Source: DAOUBA01 sp034432855
GTDB taxonomy: Bacteria > Chloroflexota > Anaerolineae > B4-G1
Length of the DNA stretch: 54,601 nt
Reading direction: 5' to 3'
Assembly: GCA_034432855.1 (NCBI GenBank)
Contig: DAOUBA010000140.1
Location: 1-54,601 of the forward strand
The notes under the pieces are model-generated. The model saw nothing but the letters and a program-made list of their open reading frames with translations. It did not search any database and was not told the origin of the DNA. Position 1 is the first letter of the stretch, and each line of letters opens with the position of its first letter. Both the position numbers and the translations under genes were made by a program. Shown one piece after another: positions 9,987-19,666 of this stretch.

Positions 9987-12869
9987 ATGGGCGTGTTTCT
10001 ACGTGTCTGGGCTGTCTTCGTCGTAGCCGCCAAACGGCTCTTCTCGCAGCGCTGGCTGGCGCTGGCGACTGCATTGGGGTTGGTTGCCTCTGTGGCACTC
10101 ATGATGAGCGTTCCGTTGTACGCCGACGCGGTCTATTATCGCGTGCTGCGCCAGAAACTGGAGCGGGAGACCGAGCGCCCCCCGTTTACCTTCATGTTCC
10201 GCTACGTTGGCGCCTGGGCGGGCACCGTACAGTTGGAAGACGTGCTGCAGGTAGACGAGTACCTTTCCACCACGGCCGGGCCCGCCCTGGGGTTGCCCTG
10301 CAAGGCCTTTGTACGTTACTTCGAGACCGATAATTTCCAGTTGTTTCCCCAGGAAGACGTCGCGTACGCAGATACCCGAGACCCCCTGACCTGGGTCAGT
10401 TTCGGCAGCGCCACCGACCTGCAGAACCATGTGAAGATCGAAGGGAATTTCCCTGCCGTGGCCGACCCTGCGCCAGATAGCACGAGCAGCGTCGAGGTGA
10501 TGGTGTCCAAGTCGCTTGCAGATGAGTTGGGATTGCAGGTCGGCGAGACGTACGTGACATTCGCCCGCCGCAAACTCGAGGGCAGTGCTCAGAGGACGTG
10601 GCAGATTCCCGTCACTATCGCGGGCGTATGGGAGCCCCTCGATCCCAAAGAAGAATACTGGTTCTACCGTCCGGCGGCCCTTGAAGATGTGCTGATCGTG
10701 CCCGAAGAGACCTTCCGCGGGCGTCTCAGCGCCTATCTGAGCGACGAAGTGTACTTGGGGGTGTGGTATCTGGTGATGGATGGTTCAGGCGTCTACGCAA
10801 GCGACGTAAACTGGTTGCTCGTCCGTATCAACTCGGTACGCCAGAAAGCGGCTGCGTTGTTGCCCGGCACGGAATTGGCCATCTCGCCAGCAGGCGCGTT
10901 GCAGGAGTATCGCAAGGCTTCAGCGTTGCTCACCTTCCTGCTCTATGCCTTCAGCGTCCCGATTGTCGGGCTGATATTGGCCTTCATCGCGCTGGTTGTG
11001 GGGCTGATCGTCGAGCGGCAACGAGGCGAGATTGCCATCCTGCGCAGTCGGGGCGCCACGGCGGTGCAGGTTTTGGGCATCGCGCTGCTGGAAGGGCTGT
11101 TGATCGGAGCGTTGGCCTTGCTCGTCGGCGCGCCGGTCAGTGCGGCCATTGCCCGCATCATCGGCAGGGCGCGCAGTTTCCTGGACTTTACGTTGCGCGC
11201 CGATCTACGTGTGGGCATTACGCTGGCATCGCTGCGCTATGGACTGGCAGCGATCGGCCTGGCGCTGGTGGCGCAGATAGTCCCAATGATCGGTGTAGCC
11301 CGCCATACTGTCGTCACGTATCGGCAGGAGCGCGCTCGCTCGCTCAGACCGCCGTGGTGGCAACGGGCCTGGCTGGACGTGCTGTTGCTGATCCCCGCAG
11401 GATATGGCATGTACCTGCTGCGCAGGCAGGGGAGCATTGCTTTGCCAGGCACACGGGGCATGCTGAGCGCCGATCCTTTCCAGAACCCCCTGCTCTTCCT
11501 GGTGCCGGCCCTGGGTATCTTTGCGATCACGCTCTTTATCCTGCGCATTCTGCCTCTTGTCGTGTCGGCCATCGCCTGGGTTTCCTCGCATCTGGGGGGT
11601 AGCGTGGGCGTGCTGCTCGCCGCCCGTCACCTCTCGCGTATGCCCGGCTTTTATGCGGCGCCTCTCGTGCTCCTGGTGTTGACGCTGAGCCTTTCGGCGT
11701 TCACGGCTTCGATAGCCCAGACGTTGGATCACCACCTGTACGACCAGACGTACTATCAGTTTGGCGCAGACATGCGAGTGGTCGAAATGGGGGAGAGCAC
11801 AGAGACCGACCGGCAGATGGCCGCGGCTTTTGGTGCTACCCCCACGCCTATCAGAGAAGAGGGCCCACGTTGGCTCTTCCTCCCGGTATCCGAACACCTC
11901 AAGGTGCCGGGCGTGCGGGCTGCGGCCCGCGTGGGACGCTACAGCGCCTTTTCCAATCTGGGGGGCGGCACGCAAGAGGGCAAGTTCATCGGCATTGACC
12001 GCCTCGACTTTGCGCAGGTGGCGTTCTGGCGGCGGGACTTTGCCCCGCAGAGTCTAGGTGCGCTGATGAACGCGCTGGCGCTCGAACCGGGCGGGGTATT
12101 GGTGCCCTATGGCTTCATGGGCCTCAACATCGGGGATACCTTCCGCCTCAACGTGAATCTGTACGGCCAGCGCATTCCAATGGACATGAAGGTCGTGGGG
12201 TTCTTCCACATGTTCCCCACCTGGTATAAGGAAGAGGATGGCGTGCTCTTCGTCGGCAACCTGGACTATCTCTTTGAGCAGGCAGGCGGAGAGTTCCCTT
12301 ACGACGTATGGCTGAAAACCGATGCGAATGCCGATTATGAACGAGTTATGGAGGGGGTGCGCGGCCTGGGCCTGGACGTGCTATCCTGGTACGCCCCGCT
12401 CATCAAGGTCGCCGATGAACAACAACGCCCGGAACGTCAGGGGTTGTTCGGGGTGCTCTCCGTTGGCTTTATGGCGGCGGCTCTGTTGACGGTGTTGGGC
12501 TTTCTGCTGTATGCGCTCTTCTCCTTCCGCCGTCGCTTCATCGAATTGGGCATCCTGCGGGCCATCGGCCTCTCGTCCGGGCAAATGACGACGTTCCTGG
12601 CCTGGGAATTGGCCTTTCTTATCCTGACAGGGGCCATCGCCGGCGCAGGGTTGGGGATATGGGTGAGCCACCTGTTTATCCCCTACCTGCAGGTGGGCAG
12701 CGGGGCAGCGGCCCAGACGCCGCCGTTCGTGGTGCAGATCGCCTGGTCGGCCATCTTGCGCATCTGTGTTCTGTTCGGGCTATTGTTCGTGGCCGCTCTG
12801 GGAGGATTGGCGGTGCTGCTCCTGCGGATGAAGGTCTTCCAGGCGGTCAAGTTGGGGGAGACGGTATAG
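9987..12869 (+). CDS. ABC transporter permease with two FtsX-like domains
   Basis: The 960 residues are large for the family. After a first helix (WLALATALGLVASVALMMSV) comes an extracytoplasmic domain of about 260 residues. A membrane block follows at about 310-440, including the FtsX coupling segment ERQRGEIAILRSRGATAVQ. Further helices lie at about 460-580, then a second extracytoplasmic domain. A terminal FtsX module has coupling segment RRRFIELGILRAIGLSSGQM. This is a duplicated MacB/FtsX-type permease that would not pump by rotary transport but couple ATP hydrolysis to work outside the membrane. Two ATPase genes follow immediately, with one base separating the first. Confidence 0.9.
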   Translation: MGVFLRVWAVFVVAAKRLFSQRWLALATALGLVASVALMMSVPLYADAVYYRVLRQKLERETERPPFTFMFRYVGAWAGTVQLEDVLQVDEYLSTTAGPALGLPCKAFVRYFETDNFQLFPQEDVAYADTRDPLTWVSFGSATDLQNHVKIEGNFPAVADPAPDSTSSVEVMVSKSLADELGLQVGETYVTFARRKLEGSAQRTWQIPVTIAGVWEPLDPKEEYWFYRPAALEDVLIVPEETFRGRLSAYLSDEVYLGVWYLVMDGSGVYASDVNWLLVRINSVRQKAAALLPGTELAISPAGALQEYRKASALLTFLLYAFSVPIVGLILAFIALVVGLIVERQRGEIAILRSRGATAVQVLGIALLEGLLIGALALLVGAPVSAAIARIIGRARSFLDFTLRADLRVGITLASLRYGLAAIGLALVAQIVPMIGVARHTVVTYRQERARSLRPPWWQRAWLDVLLLIPAGYGMYLLRRQGSIALPGTRGMLSADPFQNPLLFLVPALGIFAITLFILRILPLVVSAIAWVSSHLGGSVGVLLAARHLSRMPGFYAAPLVLLVLTLSLSAFTASIAQTLDHHLYDQTYYQFGADMRVVEMGESTETDRQMAAAFGATPTPIREEGPRWLFLPVSEHLKVPGVRAAARVGRYSAFSNLGGGTQEGKFIGIDRLDFAQVAFWRRDFAPQSLGALMNALALEPGGVLVPYGFMGLNIGDTFRLNVNLYGQRIPMDMKVVGFFHMFPTWYKEEDGVLFVGNLDYLFEQAGGEFPYDVWLKTDANADYERVMEGVRGLGLDVLSWYAPLIKVADEQQRPERQGLFGVLSVGFMAAALLTVLGFLLYALFSFRRRFIELGILRAIGLSSGQMTTFLAWELAFLILTGAIAGAGLGIWVSHLFIPYLQVGSGAAAQTPPFVVQIAWSAILRICVLFGLLFVAALGGLAVLLLRMKVFQAVKLGETV

Positions 12870-12870
12870 C

Positions 12871-13971
12871 ATGGCGCAAGAACCTTTCATCGTGTGCGAT
12901 AATCTGGTCAAGATATACAAAGTCGCCGATCTGGAGGTCGTGGCCTTGCAGGGGCTCGATCTGGTCGTGTCGCCTGGCGAGTTGCTGGGCGTGGTTGGGC
13001 CCAGCGGCAGCGGCAAATCTACGCTGATGAGCATCCTGGGCGGTCTGGATCGCCCCTCGGCGGGACGGGTATGGGTGGACGGGAATGACCTGCTCAAGAT
13101 GTCGGACGCGACCCTCAACCAGTATCGCCGGTCGAAGGTGGGGTTCGTCTGGCAGCAGGCCAGCCGCAATCTGGTGCCCTACCTGACGGCGCTTGAGAAC
13201 GTCGAACTGCCGATGACGCTGGCGGGCCGGAACGGGGGCAGGAAGCGCCGGCGCGCCGTGGAACTGTTGGAGGCGGTAGGTCTGGCCGAGCGCCGGCATC
13301 ATTACCTGGCGCAGTTGTCGGGCGGCGAGCAACAGCGCGTGGCCATCGCCGTGGCCCTGGCCAACAACCCCGTGTTGCTCCTGGCCGATGAGCCGACCGG
13401 CGAAGTGGATTCAGCTACGGCGCTGATCATCTACGAGACCTTCCGGCGACTCAATCGCGAGTACGGGATCACGACCATCATCGTCAGTCACGACCCCGGC
13501 ATCGCCCGCCACATGGATCGCGTGGTCGCCATCCGCGATGGCAAGACCGCCACCGAGACGGTGCGGCAGACCATCGTGCCCCGTGCGCCGGCAGGCGAAT
13601 CGGCGGCCGAGGGCGCAGTGCCCGAGGAGCACGAGGTCGTCTTTGAGGAATTGGTGGTGCTGGATTCGGCCGGCCGTTTGCAAATCCCCAAAGAATACCT
13701 GGAACAATTCAACATCAAGGGCCGCGCCCGACTGGAATTGGTCGAGGAAGGTATCCTGATCCTGCCGGCGCCGCCGTCTATCCAGGTCGAGGCGGCCGAT
13801 AAATTGGCCGCCGATCTGGTGGCGGCCCGCAGGCACGGCTGGCGTGGCCGTATCTTGAATGTGCCGGCCGTGGTCAAAATGAGGCAGGCTATGGCATCCG
13901 GCATAGATGCTCTGCCTGGGCTGTGGGACTCGATGGCGAACCGCTTGAAGCAGGTGAGGAAAAAGTCCTGA
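12871..13971 (+). CDS. ABC ATPase with C-terminal AbrB/MazE-like domain
   Basis: The ATPase core is intact: Walker A GPSGSGKS (43-50), the Q-loop in VGFVWQQ, signature LSGGEQQR, Walker B VLLLADEP and the H-loop SHD. This is the MacB/LolD type. After residue 240 an unusual extension contains EELVVLDSAGRLQIPKEYL to GILILP (about 260-299). This matches the swapped-hairpin AbrB/SpoVT/MazE DNA-binding fold, where the core reads as V-D-x-x-G-R-x-x-I-P. About 65 further residues follow. The gene overlaps the next ATPase by one base (TGATG). Whether the extension binds DNA or only dimerises the protein is unknown. Confidence 0.9.
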   Translation: MAQEPFIVCDNLVKIYKVADLEVVALQGLDLVVSPGELLGVVGPSGSGKSTLMSILGGLDRPSAGRVWVDGNDLLKMSDATLNQYRRSKVGFVWQQASRNLVPYLTALENVELPMTLAGRNGGRKRRRAVELLEAVGLAERRHHYLAQLSGGEQQRVAIAVALANNPVLLLADEPTGEVDSATALIIYETFRRLNREYGITTIIVSHDPGIARHMDRVVAIRDGKTATETVRQTIVPRAPAGESAAEGAVPEEHEVVFEELVVLDSAGRLQIPKEYLEQFNIKGRARLELVEEGILILPAPPSIQVEAADKLAADLVAARRHGWRGRILNVPAVVKMRQAMASGIDALPGLWDSMANRLKQVRKKS

Positions 13972-14684
13972 TGGAAACAGAAAAGAATTCCGTAGATGAC
14001 GGGTACATCGTCGAGGCTAGAGACTTGTGGCGTGTGTACCGGTTGGGCGCACAAGAGGTGCCGGCCTTGCGCGGCGTTAATCTGACGATCGCGCCCGGGC
14101 GCTTCGTCGCCGTGAAGGGCCGTTCTGGGAGCGGCAAGACGACGCTGCTCAACTGCATCGGCGGGCTGGATCGCCCCACCTCCGGGCACGTGCGCGTGTT
14201 TGGGCACGACCTGGCGGGATTGAGCGACGAAGAACTGGCGCGCTGGCGGCGCGAGCGGCTGGGGTTCATCTTCCAGTCGTTCGGCCTCCTGCCTACACTT
14301 TCTGCCTATGAGAATGTGGAATTGATGCTGCGCATTGCCGGTGTGCACGGCAAGGAGCGGCGCGAGCGCACGCTATACTGCCTCGATCTGGTGGGGCTCA
14401 GCAAGTGGGCCAACCATCGTCCTTTCGAGATGTCGGGGGGGCAGCAGCAGCGGGTGGGCATTGCCCGCGCGCTGGCCAATCGGCCCCGGCTGATCCTGGC
14501 CGACGAGCCGACCGGCGAACTGGATAGTTCGACCGCCCGCGAGATCCTGGCCCTCTTCCGGCAGATCGTGGATCGAGAGCACGTCACCGTGCTGCTTTCC
14601 TCGCACGACCCCCTGGTGGATGAGTACGTGGATGAGATCAAACAGTTGAAAGATGGTCAGATCGTGCAGAACAATGCGGGTTGA
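13971..14684 (+). CDS. ABC transporter ATP-binding protein (MacB/LolD type)
   Basis: This 237-residue ATPase has Walker A GRSGSGKT, Q-loop FIFQSFG, signature MSGGQQQR, Walker B LILADEP, D-loop GELDSS and an H-loop histidine in SSHD. All catalytic positions are present. The ATG at 13971 shares a base with the upstream stop. The operon encodes one double permease and two different ATPases, so the exporter may use an asymmetric ATPase pair, with the AbrB-tailed paralogue as the other half. Confidence 0.9.
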   Translation: METEKNSVDDGYIVEARDLWRVYRLGAQEVPALRGVNLTIAPGRFVAVKGRSGSGKTTLLNCIGGLDRPTSGHVRVFGHDLAGLSDEELARWRRERLGFIFQSFGLLPTLSAYENVELMLRIAGVHGKERRERTLYCLDLVGLSKWANHRPFEMSGGQQQRVGIARALANRPRLILADEPTGELDSSTAREILALFRQIVDREHVTVLLSSHDPLVDEYVDEIKQLKDGQIVQNNAG

Positions 14685-15945
14685 AAGGGCTGTGAACCTC
14701 GCCCTGTGGATTTGTGCTATCGCCGTGCTGCTGGCCGGCGCCCTGACCGGTTGCAGTGGAGCACTGTCCACCGCCGAGCCGGCCACGATCCGCTTTGCCT
14801 ACCCCAATTACGACCGCGCCTACTACGAGCCGCTGGTTCAAGAATTCAACGCGGCCCATCCCCGGATCACTATCGAACTGGTCGCACTGCAAGGCGATGC
14901 GTGGCGCAGGCAGACGAGCCTGCTGGAGGATGTGGACGCGTTCGTGGCCTCGGATATCATGTTGGGCGATCTGCTGGAGGACGGCAGAATCCTGAGCCTG
15001 GACCCCTTCATCGCACAAGACGAGACGTTCGATGCTGCCGACTTTTACCCCGGCGTGCTGGAAAACCTCTCCGCCGAAGGCAAGACGTGGGCCGTTCCCG
15101 CCGGATTGGATCCCCTGGTGATGTATTATAACCGGGACCTGTTTGACCGGTATGGAGTCCCCTACCCCACGGTCGAGTGGACGTGGGAGAATTTTCTGGA
15201 CATCGTCCTTGCCATGCGCGATCCCGACGCTGGAGTCTATGGATATGCGGCGGTGCTGGGCACGTTCGATGTCCTGCCGTTCATCTATCAGCACGGGGGT
15301 CAACTGGCGCTGGACTTGCGGAATGCCGCCGGCGCGACATTCGACGATCCGTTGAACGTCGAGGCGCTGCAGTGGTACGTGGACCTGATCTATGAACACG
15401 AGGCGGTCCCGACGCCGGAGCAGGCGCGGCGCGCCTTCGGGGGCGGGGACTATAATGTCATGCAGGGTTTTGCCGCGAACAAGATCGGGATGCTCACCCT
15501 GACCTTTTCTCAGCGTGGGGGACAGGGCTGGGGGACCCAATGGCAGATGCATTGGGGAATGGTACCCTTGCCGCGCGACGCGCGCTCGGCCACGATCGCC
15601 CTGGTTGAGGGATACTTTATCTCTGCCCGGGCGCAGCACCCCGACGCGTGCTGGCAGTGGATCACGTACCTCAGCCGGAAGATGCCCACGCGCCTGGTCC
15701 CGCCGCGTCGGTCGCTGGTCGAGTCGGATGCCTACCGGTTGCTGGTCGGCGAAGATGTGGCCGGGGTCGTCCGCGCCGCTGCCGGGAGCGACGTGTTGTT
15801 GTTGCAACCCTCCGACATGCCGGAGCAGGCGCAACAGGCGTTTGGGATTCTGCAGCAGGCGCTTGATTCCGTCATCGCCGGACGCGCCACGCCGGAGGAG
15901 GCATTGAGGGAAGCGCAACGCAAGGTGGAAGCGTTCGCACAATAG
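14674..15945 (+). CDS. Extracellular solute-binding lipoprotein, family 1
   Basis: The 423 residues start with a signal peptide and lipobox LTGC (about 27-30). A type 2 periplasmic binding fold of the sugar family follows (TIRFAYPNYDRAYYEPLVQE, VMYYNRDLFDRYGVPYP, WENFLDIVLAMRD). Family members normally deliver sugars to importers with two small permeases, but no importer permease is nearby. The ATG lies 11 bases inside the upstream ATPase gene, so it appears to belong to the export operon. An alternative GTG start at 14692 has a closer AAAGGG. A role as substrate trap or sensor for the FtsX-type machine is possible. Confidence 0.88.
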   Translation: MRVERAVNLALWICAIAVLLAGALTGCSGALSTAEPATIRFAYPNYDRAYYEPLVQEFNAAHPRITIELVALQGDAWRRQTSLLEDVDAFVASDIMLGDLLEDGRILSLDPFIAQDETFDAADFYPGVLENLSAEGKTWAVPAGLDPLVMYYNRDLFDRYGVPYPTVEWTWENFLDIVLAMRDPDAGVYGYAAVLGTFDVLPFIYQHGGQLALDLRNAAGATFDDPLNVEALQWYVDLIYEHEAVPTPEQARRAFGGGDYNVMQGFAANKIGMLTLTFSQRGGQGWGTQWQMHWGMVPLPRDARSATIALVEGYFISARAQHPDACWQWITYLSRKMPTRLVPPRRSLVESDAYRLLVGEDVAGVVRAAAGSDVLLLQPSDMPEQAQQAFGILQQALDSVIAGRATPEEALREAQRKVEAFAQ

Positions 15946-16057
15946 CGTCATCAGGCCGCGTGTGTCGTTCCCCGTTCTCCTACGATTGGCGCGAGAGGCG
16001 ACATCGGTCCGTAGCCACGATTTCCCAATCGCGTGCCGATCCTCACGCGAGCCTTTC

Positions 16058-19000
16058 TCACTCTTGCACGATCTGCGCGTGCGCGGCGACGCGGGTCAGA
16101 AACGAATGTCGTAATTCCCGGTCCGGTATCCGCTCGGCGTGCGCCTGGAGGGCCTGATAGGCGGTCGCCAGAACCGCCCTGGCTTCCGGACGTCCGTTGG
16201 CCTGCAAGACCCGGTAGCAGGTCAGATACACCAGGAACGGCTCCAGCGCGCCGTCGAGCGAACCGTCTTCCAGATAGCGTAGGATTTCGTTCACGTGGGA
16301 TTGGGCCTGAGGCAGATCGTCCTGCATGAGCGCCAGGTGGGCTAATCTGGCAAGGATTTCTACGGCCATGCTCTGCTGGCCCAGTTCGCGGCGGATGTCC
16401 AGCGCCCGGCGATAGGCAGCGTCCGCCTCGTGGAGCCGCCCAAGCCCAACCTGCGCATGCCCGATGCAGGTCAGCGCATAGGCCTCGACCTGCGAAGAGC
16501 CGAGTTCTTCGGCCACGGCCAGCGCATCCATGCCGACCTGGAGCGCCTCGGCGTCACGCTCCAGAGAGTGGAGGAGCAGGCCGTACAGGGCCGCGGTCAG
16601 GCTGCCTCCACGTCGGTCGCCGATCTCGCCCTTGACCTGGATGGACTCGGTGTAGCATTCGCCGGACCTGGTGAAATCGCCCAGGCACCAATAGGTGTAC
16701 CCCAGATTGCTCAGCGTGTTGCTGGTTCCCCACAGTTCCCCGGTCTCTCGCCGCAGGCGCGGCGCCTGCTGGCAATAGTCCAGAGAGGCGGCATAGTCTC
16801 CGGAATCGAGCGCCGTCATGCCGAGCGAACTGAGATACCAGGCCTCTTTCTCCGGGACGCCGACGTCACACCGGACGATTTCCAGAGCCTGTGCGAGGTA
16901 AGCGCGCGCGGTCGGAAAGCGATTCTGTTCATAGGCCACGATTCCCAGATTGCCCAACGCCACGCTTTCGCCCCAACGGTCGCCGAGTTCGCGCCGGATG
17001 TCCAGCGAGCGGGTATAGTACTCCTGAGCCTTGTCAAAGTCCACCCGGTAGAAGCAAACCGAACCCAGGTTGTTCAGGCTGTCGGCCTCCAGGGAACGCA
17101 GGTGCCCGGCTTGGGCCAGGGTCAGGGCCCATGTGGCAAGCTCTTGGGCCTGCGCGTAATTGCCCTGACGGCTATGTATCCATGACAGGGTGTTGAGACA
17201 CCGGACGATGGCCGCCGCATCATCCGACGCCTGTAGACCCTCCAGGCTACTTTGGAGCAAGGTGGCTGCCTCATCGTATCGCCCCAGGTGTCCCAGGAAT
17301 ACGCTGCGGTGCACTGCAAGTTTGTGGATCGCGTGCCGTATATCTTCCCGCACGGGTGTGCTCCCGCTCAGAGCCTCCGCGGCGTGCCCCAATATCGCTT
17401 CCCCTTCCTTAAACCAGCCGCGTAGAACGTAGCATTGGATCAGACCCCCCAGCGCCCGTTCGATGCGTGGGACGTCTTCCTGGGCGACCGCCCAATCCCA
17501 GGCGGCGCGGATGTTGTCACTCTCGCGGCCAAAGGTTTCGAGCGCCCGGCGTGGACTGCGGCCTTCCAGATCGCCTTTGAGGCTTTCCAGCAGGGCGATA
17601 TAGTAGTCGCAATGCCGGCGGTGCGCGTCGAAGGCGTCGGCCGGTTCGCCGACCAACCTCTCCATCGCGTAGCGGTGCAGGAGGCGGTGCATGCTGTAGC
17701 GGGTGACAGGATTCGGTGAGCTGTAAGTCACCGGCTGGAGCAGGGATCGGTTCACCAGCGAGTCCACAACTTCCGGCGATGCGCCAGCGACGTGCCAGGC
17801 TGCTTCACGGTCGAAACCGGCCGGGAAGACGGCCAGCCTTCGCAGGGCGGCCTGCTCCTCGGCCGTGAGCAACGCCCACGAGTAGTCGAATGCCGCCCGG
17901 ATGCTGCGGTGGCGCCCGGGCACGCCCGGCGACGAGGTGCGCAAAAAGTCCAGGTCATTCTGAATTTCCTGGGCGATCTCTTGACAGGAACGGGTGCGCA
18001 GCCAGCCAGCCGCCAACTCGAGCGCCAGCGGAATTCCTCCCAGGAGCCGGCAGATACGGGCAACGTGAGGCCAGTTTTCCGAGGTGAGAACAAAGTCGGG
18101 CTGCCGGCGCACGGCGTTTTCGCAGAAAAAGTGCACGGCGCTGTAATGCTCGTCCGCCGCAGCGTTTTCCTCCGGACAATCCAGCGCCTTGACAGTGAAC
18201 AGCCATTCTCCGGGCACATTCAAGGGGCTCTGGGAGGTAACCAGGATGCACACATCGGTCGTCTTTTGCAGCAGGTCAACGATCAGCTCGTTCCCCGATG
18301 TCAGGTGCTCCAGGTTATCCAACACCAGGAGCATATCTTTGCCCTTCAGATAGTTGAGCAATTGGGTCGTCAGGCTCTCGCCGGAAGAGGGATAGATTTC
18401 CAACCCTCGCACCAGCGCCGTCGCCAGGGCATCTGCCGAATGTATGGCGGTCAGTGGCACAAAATAGACGCCGTTCGGGAATGTACAGCTGTCTTCGCGG
18501 GCGACCTGGAGGGCCAGGCGGGTCTTGCCCACGCCGCCCAACCCGACCAGTGTCACCAGGCGGCAATCGGGGTGGTTCAGCCTTTCGGCGATCTGCTCCA
18601 ACTCGGCTTCTCGCCCGATGAAGGGGGTCAATTGCGTCGGCAGGTTGTGGCGCGGTCGGGGATGGGGTACAAGCGACTCGGTCTCGATCTGCTCGCGCAG
18701 CATCTCTGTGGCCGCCGCCGGTGCGACGCCCAGCTCCGTTTCCAGGATGCGACAGCACGTCTGGTACTGGGCCAGTGCCGCGCTGCGCTGCCCGCTCATA
18801 GCCAGGGCGCGCATCAGTTGTCGGTGTGCTTCCTCCTGCCAGGGCTCCAGTGCCACCTGTTGCCGGGCATAGCGGAGCACCGCATCCCATTCTTCCCGTT
18901 GCTCGTGGCAGGCGGCCAGGTGATACAACGCAGCGATCGCCTGGCGATGCAGGGATTCCCGCTCCAGGAGGAGCCATTCTTCAAAAGGCGTGCTGTTCCA

Positions 19001-19450
19001 GAAAAAACCGGCCAACAGGTCGCCGCGATAGAGTTCTGCCGCCTGGGCCAGCCGTCGGCGGCAGGAGCGACACGCTTCGAGACGGCGGTGGGGGTGTTGT
19101 TTGCAGGCGGCGATCAGGTCATTGAAGGCCGTTACGTCGAGCCAATAGCGGCTATCGGGGTTGAACTGGATGGTCGTGCGGGTGATGGTGAGGAAGGGCG
19201 GATCGGCCTCCTGGTCACCGATGGCCTTGCGCAGGCGGTTGAGCGCCTGGCGGAGGGCATGCAGGGCATCCGTTTCGGGTTGTTCGGGCCAGAGGAGGGC
19301 GGCAAGGGTCGTCCGTGGGAAGGCGATTCCCGCGTGCATGGCCAGGTAGGCCAACAGCGCGCGGGCCGAGTCGGCCTCGAAATCGGTGATCGGCTCGCCG
19401 TTGCCGATGACCTGAAAAGGCCCCAGGAGCGAAATACGCAGACCTTCCAT
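16058..19450 (-). CDS. SARP/BTAD-family transcriptional regulator with NTPase and TPR domains
   Basis: The 1130 residues start with an OmpR-type winged helix (about 1-95, LRISLLGPFQVIGNGEPITD) and a bacterial transcriptional activator domain (about 100-240). An AP-ATPase/NB-ARC-like module has P-loop VGLGGVGKT and LLVLDNLEHL as Walker B. About 450 residues of tetratricopeptide repeats follow (for example SLNNLGSVCFYRVDFDKAQE). Such proteins activate transcription when a ligand or nucleotide changes the STAND module. The start chosen is ATG 19450, matching the domain start. A GTG at 19513 would add 21 residues without a better ribosome site. It is convergent with the export operon. Confidence 0.92.
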   Translation of the reverse strand: MEGLRISLLGPFQVIGNGEPITDFEADSARALLAYLAMHAGIAFPRTTLAALLWPEQPETDALHALRQALNRLRKAIGDQEADPPFLTITRTTIQFNPDSRYWLDVTAFNDLIAACKQHPHRRLEACRSCRRRLAQAAELYRGDLLAGFFWNSTPFEEWLLLERESLHRQAIAALYHLAACHEQREEWDAVLRYARQQVALEPWQEEAHRQLMRALAMSGQRSAALAQYQTCCRILETELGVAPAAATEMLREQIETESLVPHPRPRHNLPTQLTPFIGREAELEQIAERLNHPDCRLVTLVGLGGVGKTRLALQVAREDSCTFPNGVYFVPLTAIHSADALATALVRGLEIYPSSGESLTTQLLNYLKGKDMLLVLDNLEHLTSGNELIVDLLQKTTDVCILVTSQSPLNVPGEWLFTVKALDCPEENAAADEHYSAVHFFCENAVRRQPDFVLTSENWPHVARICRLLGGIPLALELAAGWLRTRSCQEIAQEIQNDLDFLRTSSPGVPGRHRSIRAAFDYSWALLTAEEQAALRRLAVFPAGFDREAAWHVAGASPEVVDSLVNRSLLQPVTYSSPNPVTRYSMHRLLHRYAMERLVGEPADAFDAHRRHCDYYIALLESLKGDLEGRSPRRALETFGRESDNIRAAWDWAVAQEDVPRIERALGGLIQCYVLRGWFKEGEAILGHAAEALSGSTPVREDIRHAIHKLAVHRSVFLGHLGRYDEAATLLQSSLEGLQASDDAAAIVRCLNTLSWIHSRQGNYAQAQELATWALTLAQAGHLRSLEADSLNNLGSVCFYRVDFDKAQEYYTRSLDIRRELGDRWGESVALGNLGIVAYEQNRFPTARAYLAQALEIVRCDVGVPEKEAWYLSSLGMTALDSGDYAASLDYCQQAPRLRRETGELWGTSNTLSNLGYTYWCLGDFTRSGECYTESIQVKGEIGDRRGGSLTAALYGLLLHSLERDAEALQVGMDALAVAEELGSSQVEAYALTCIGHAQVGLGRLHEADAAYRRALDIRRELGQQSMAVEILARLAHLALMQDDLPQAQSHVNEILRYLEDGSLDGALEPFLVYLTCYRVLQANGRPEARAVLATAYQALQAHAERIPDRELRHSFLTRVAAHAQIVQE

Positions 19451-19457
19451 TGCCGTC

Positions 19458-19490
19458 GTGACGTTTCCGTGACGTTCGATAAGTATAATA
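19458..19490 (-). promoter_or_regulatory. Possible operator and promoter of the SARP gene
   Basis: Two direct copies of GTGACGTT (19458-19465 and 19469-19476) are 11 bases apart, one helical turn. SARP-type operators are often direct repeats with this period. On the minus strand TATACT (19488-19483) could be a -10. On the plus strand TATAAT occurs at 19485-19490. No good -35 was found for either strand, so promoter direction is uncertain. Confidence 0.45.
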
Positions 19491-19666
19491 ACATCAGAAA
19501 AAGGCCGTCCCACTGTATGACAGCCTTTCAGCCTGTCCGGGCGGCCGGGAAAGGCTATTCCACATTATACCTGGCGTGTGGCAAAATTCCAAATAACTAC
19601 CAGCTGACAAAGCGATTACCGGCAGTTGTTGTTTCTGATCTTGAAATCAATTCGGAGGTGATAATA

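Noticed and set aside
17792..19666. Long open frame on the plus strand across the SARP gene, running into the DUF3592-like gene
   Set aside because: It lies opposite a gene with clear wHTH, BTAD, ATPase and TPR domains. High GC content makes long antisense frames common. Only the part after 19667 has its own ribosome site and membrane-protein character.
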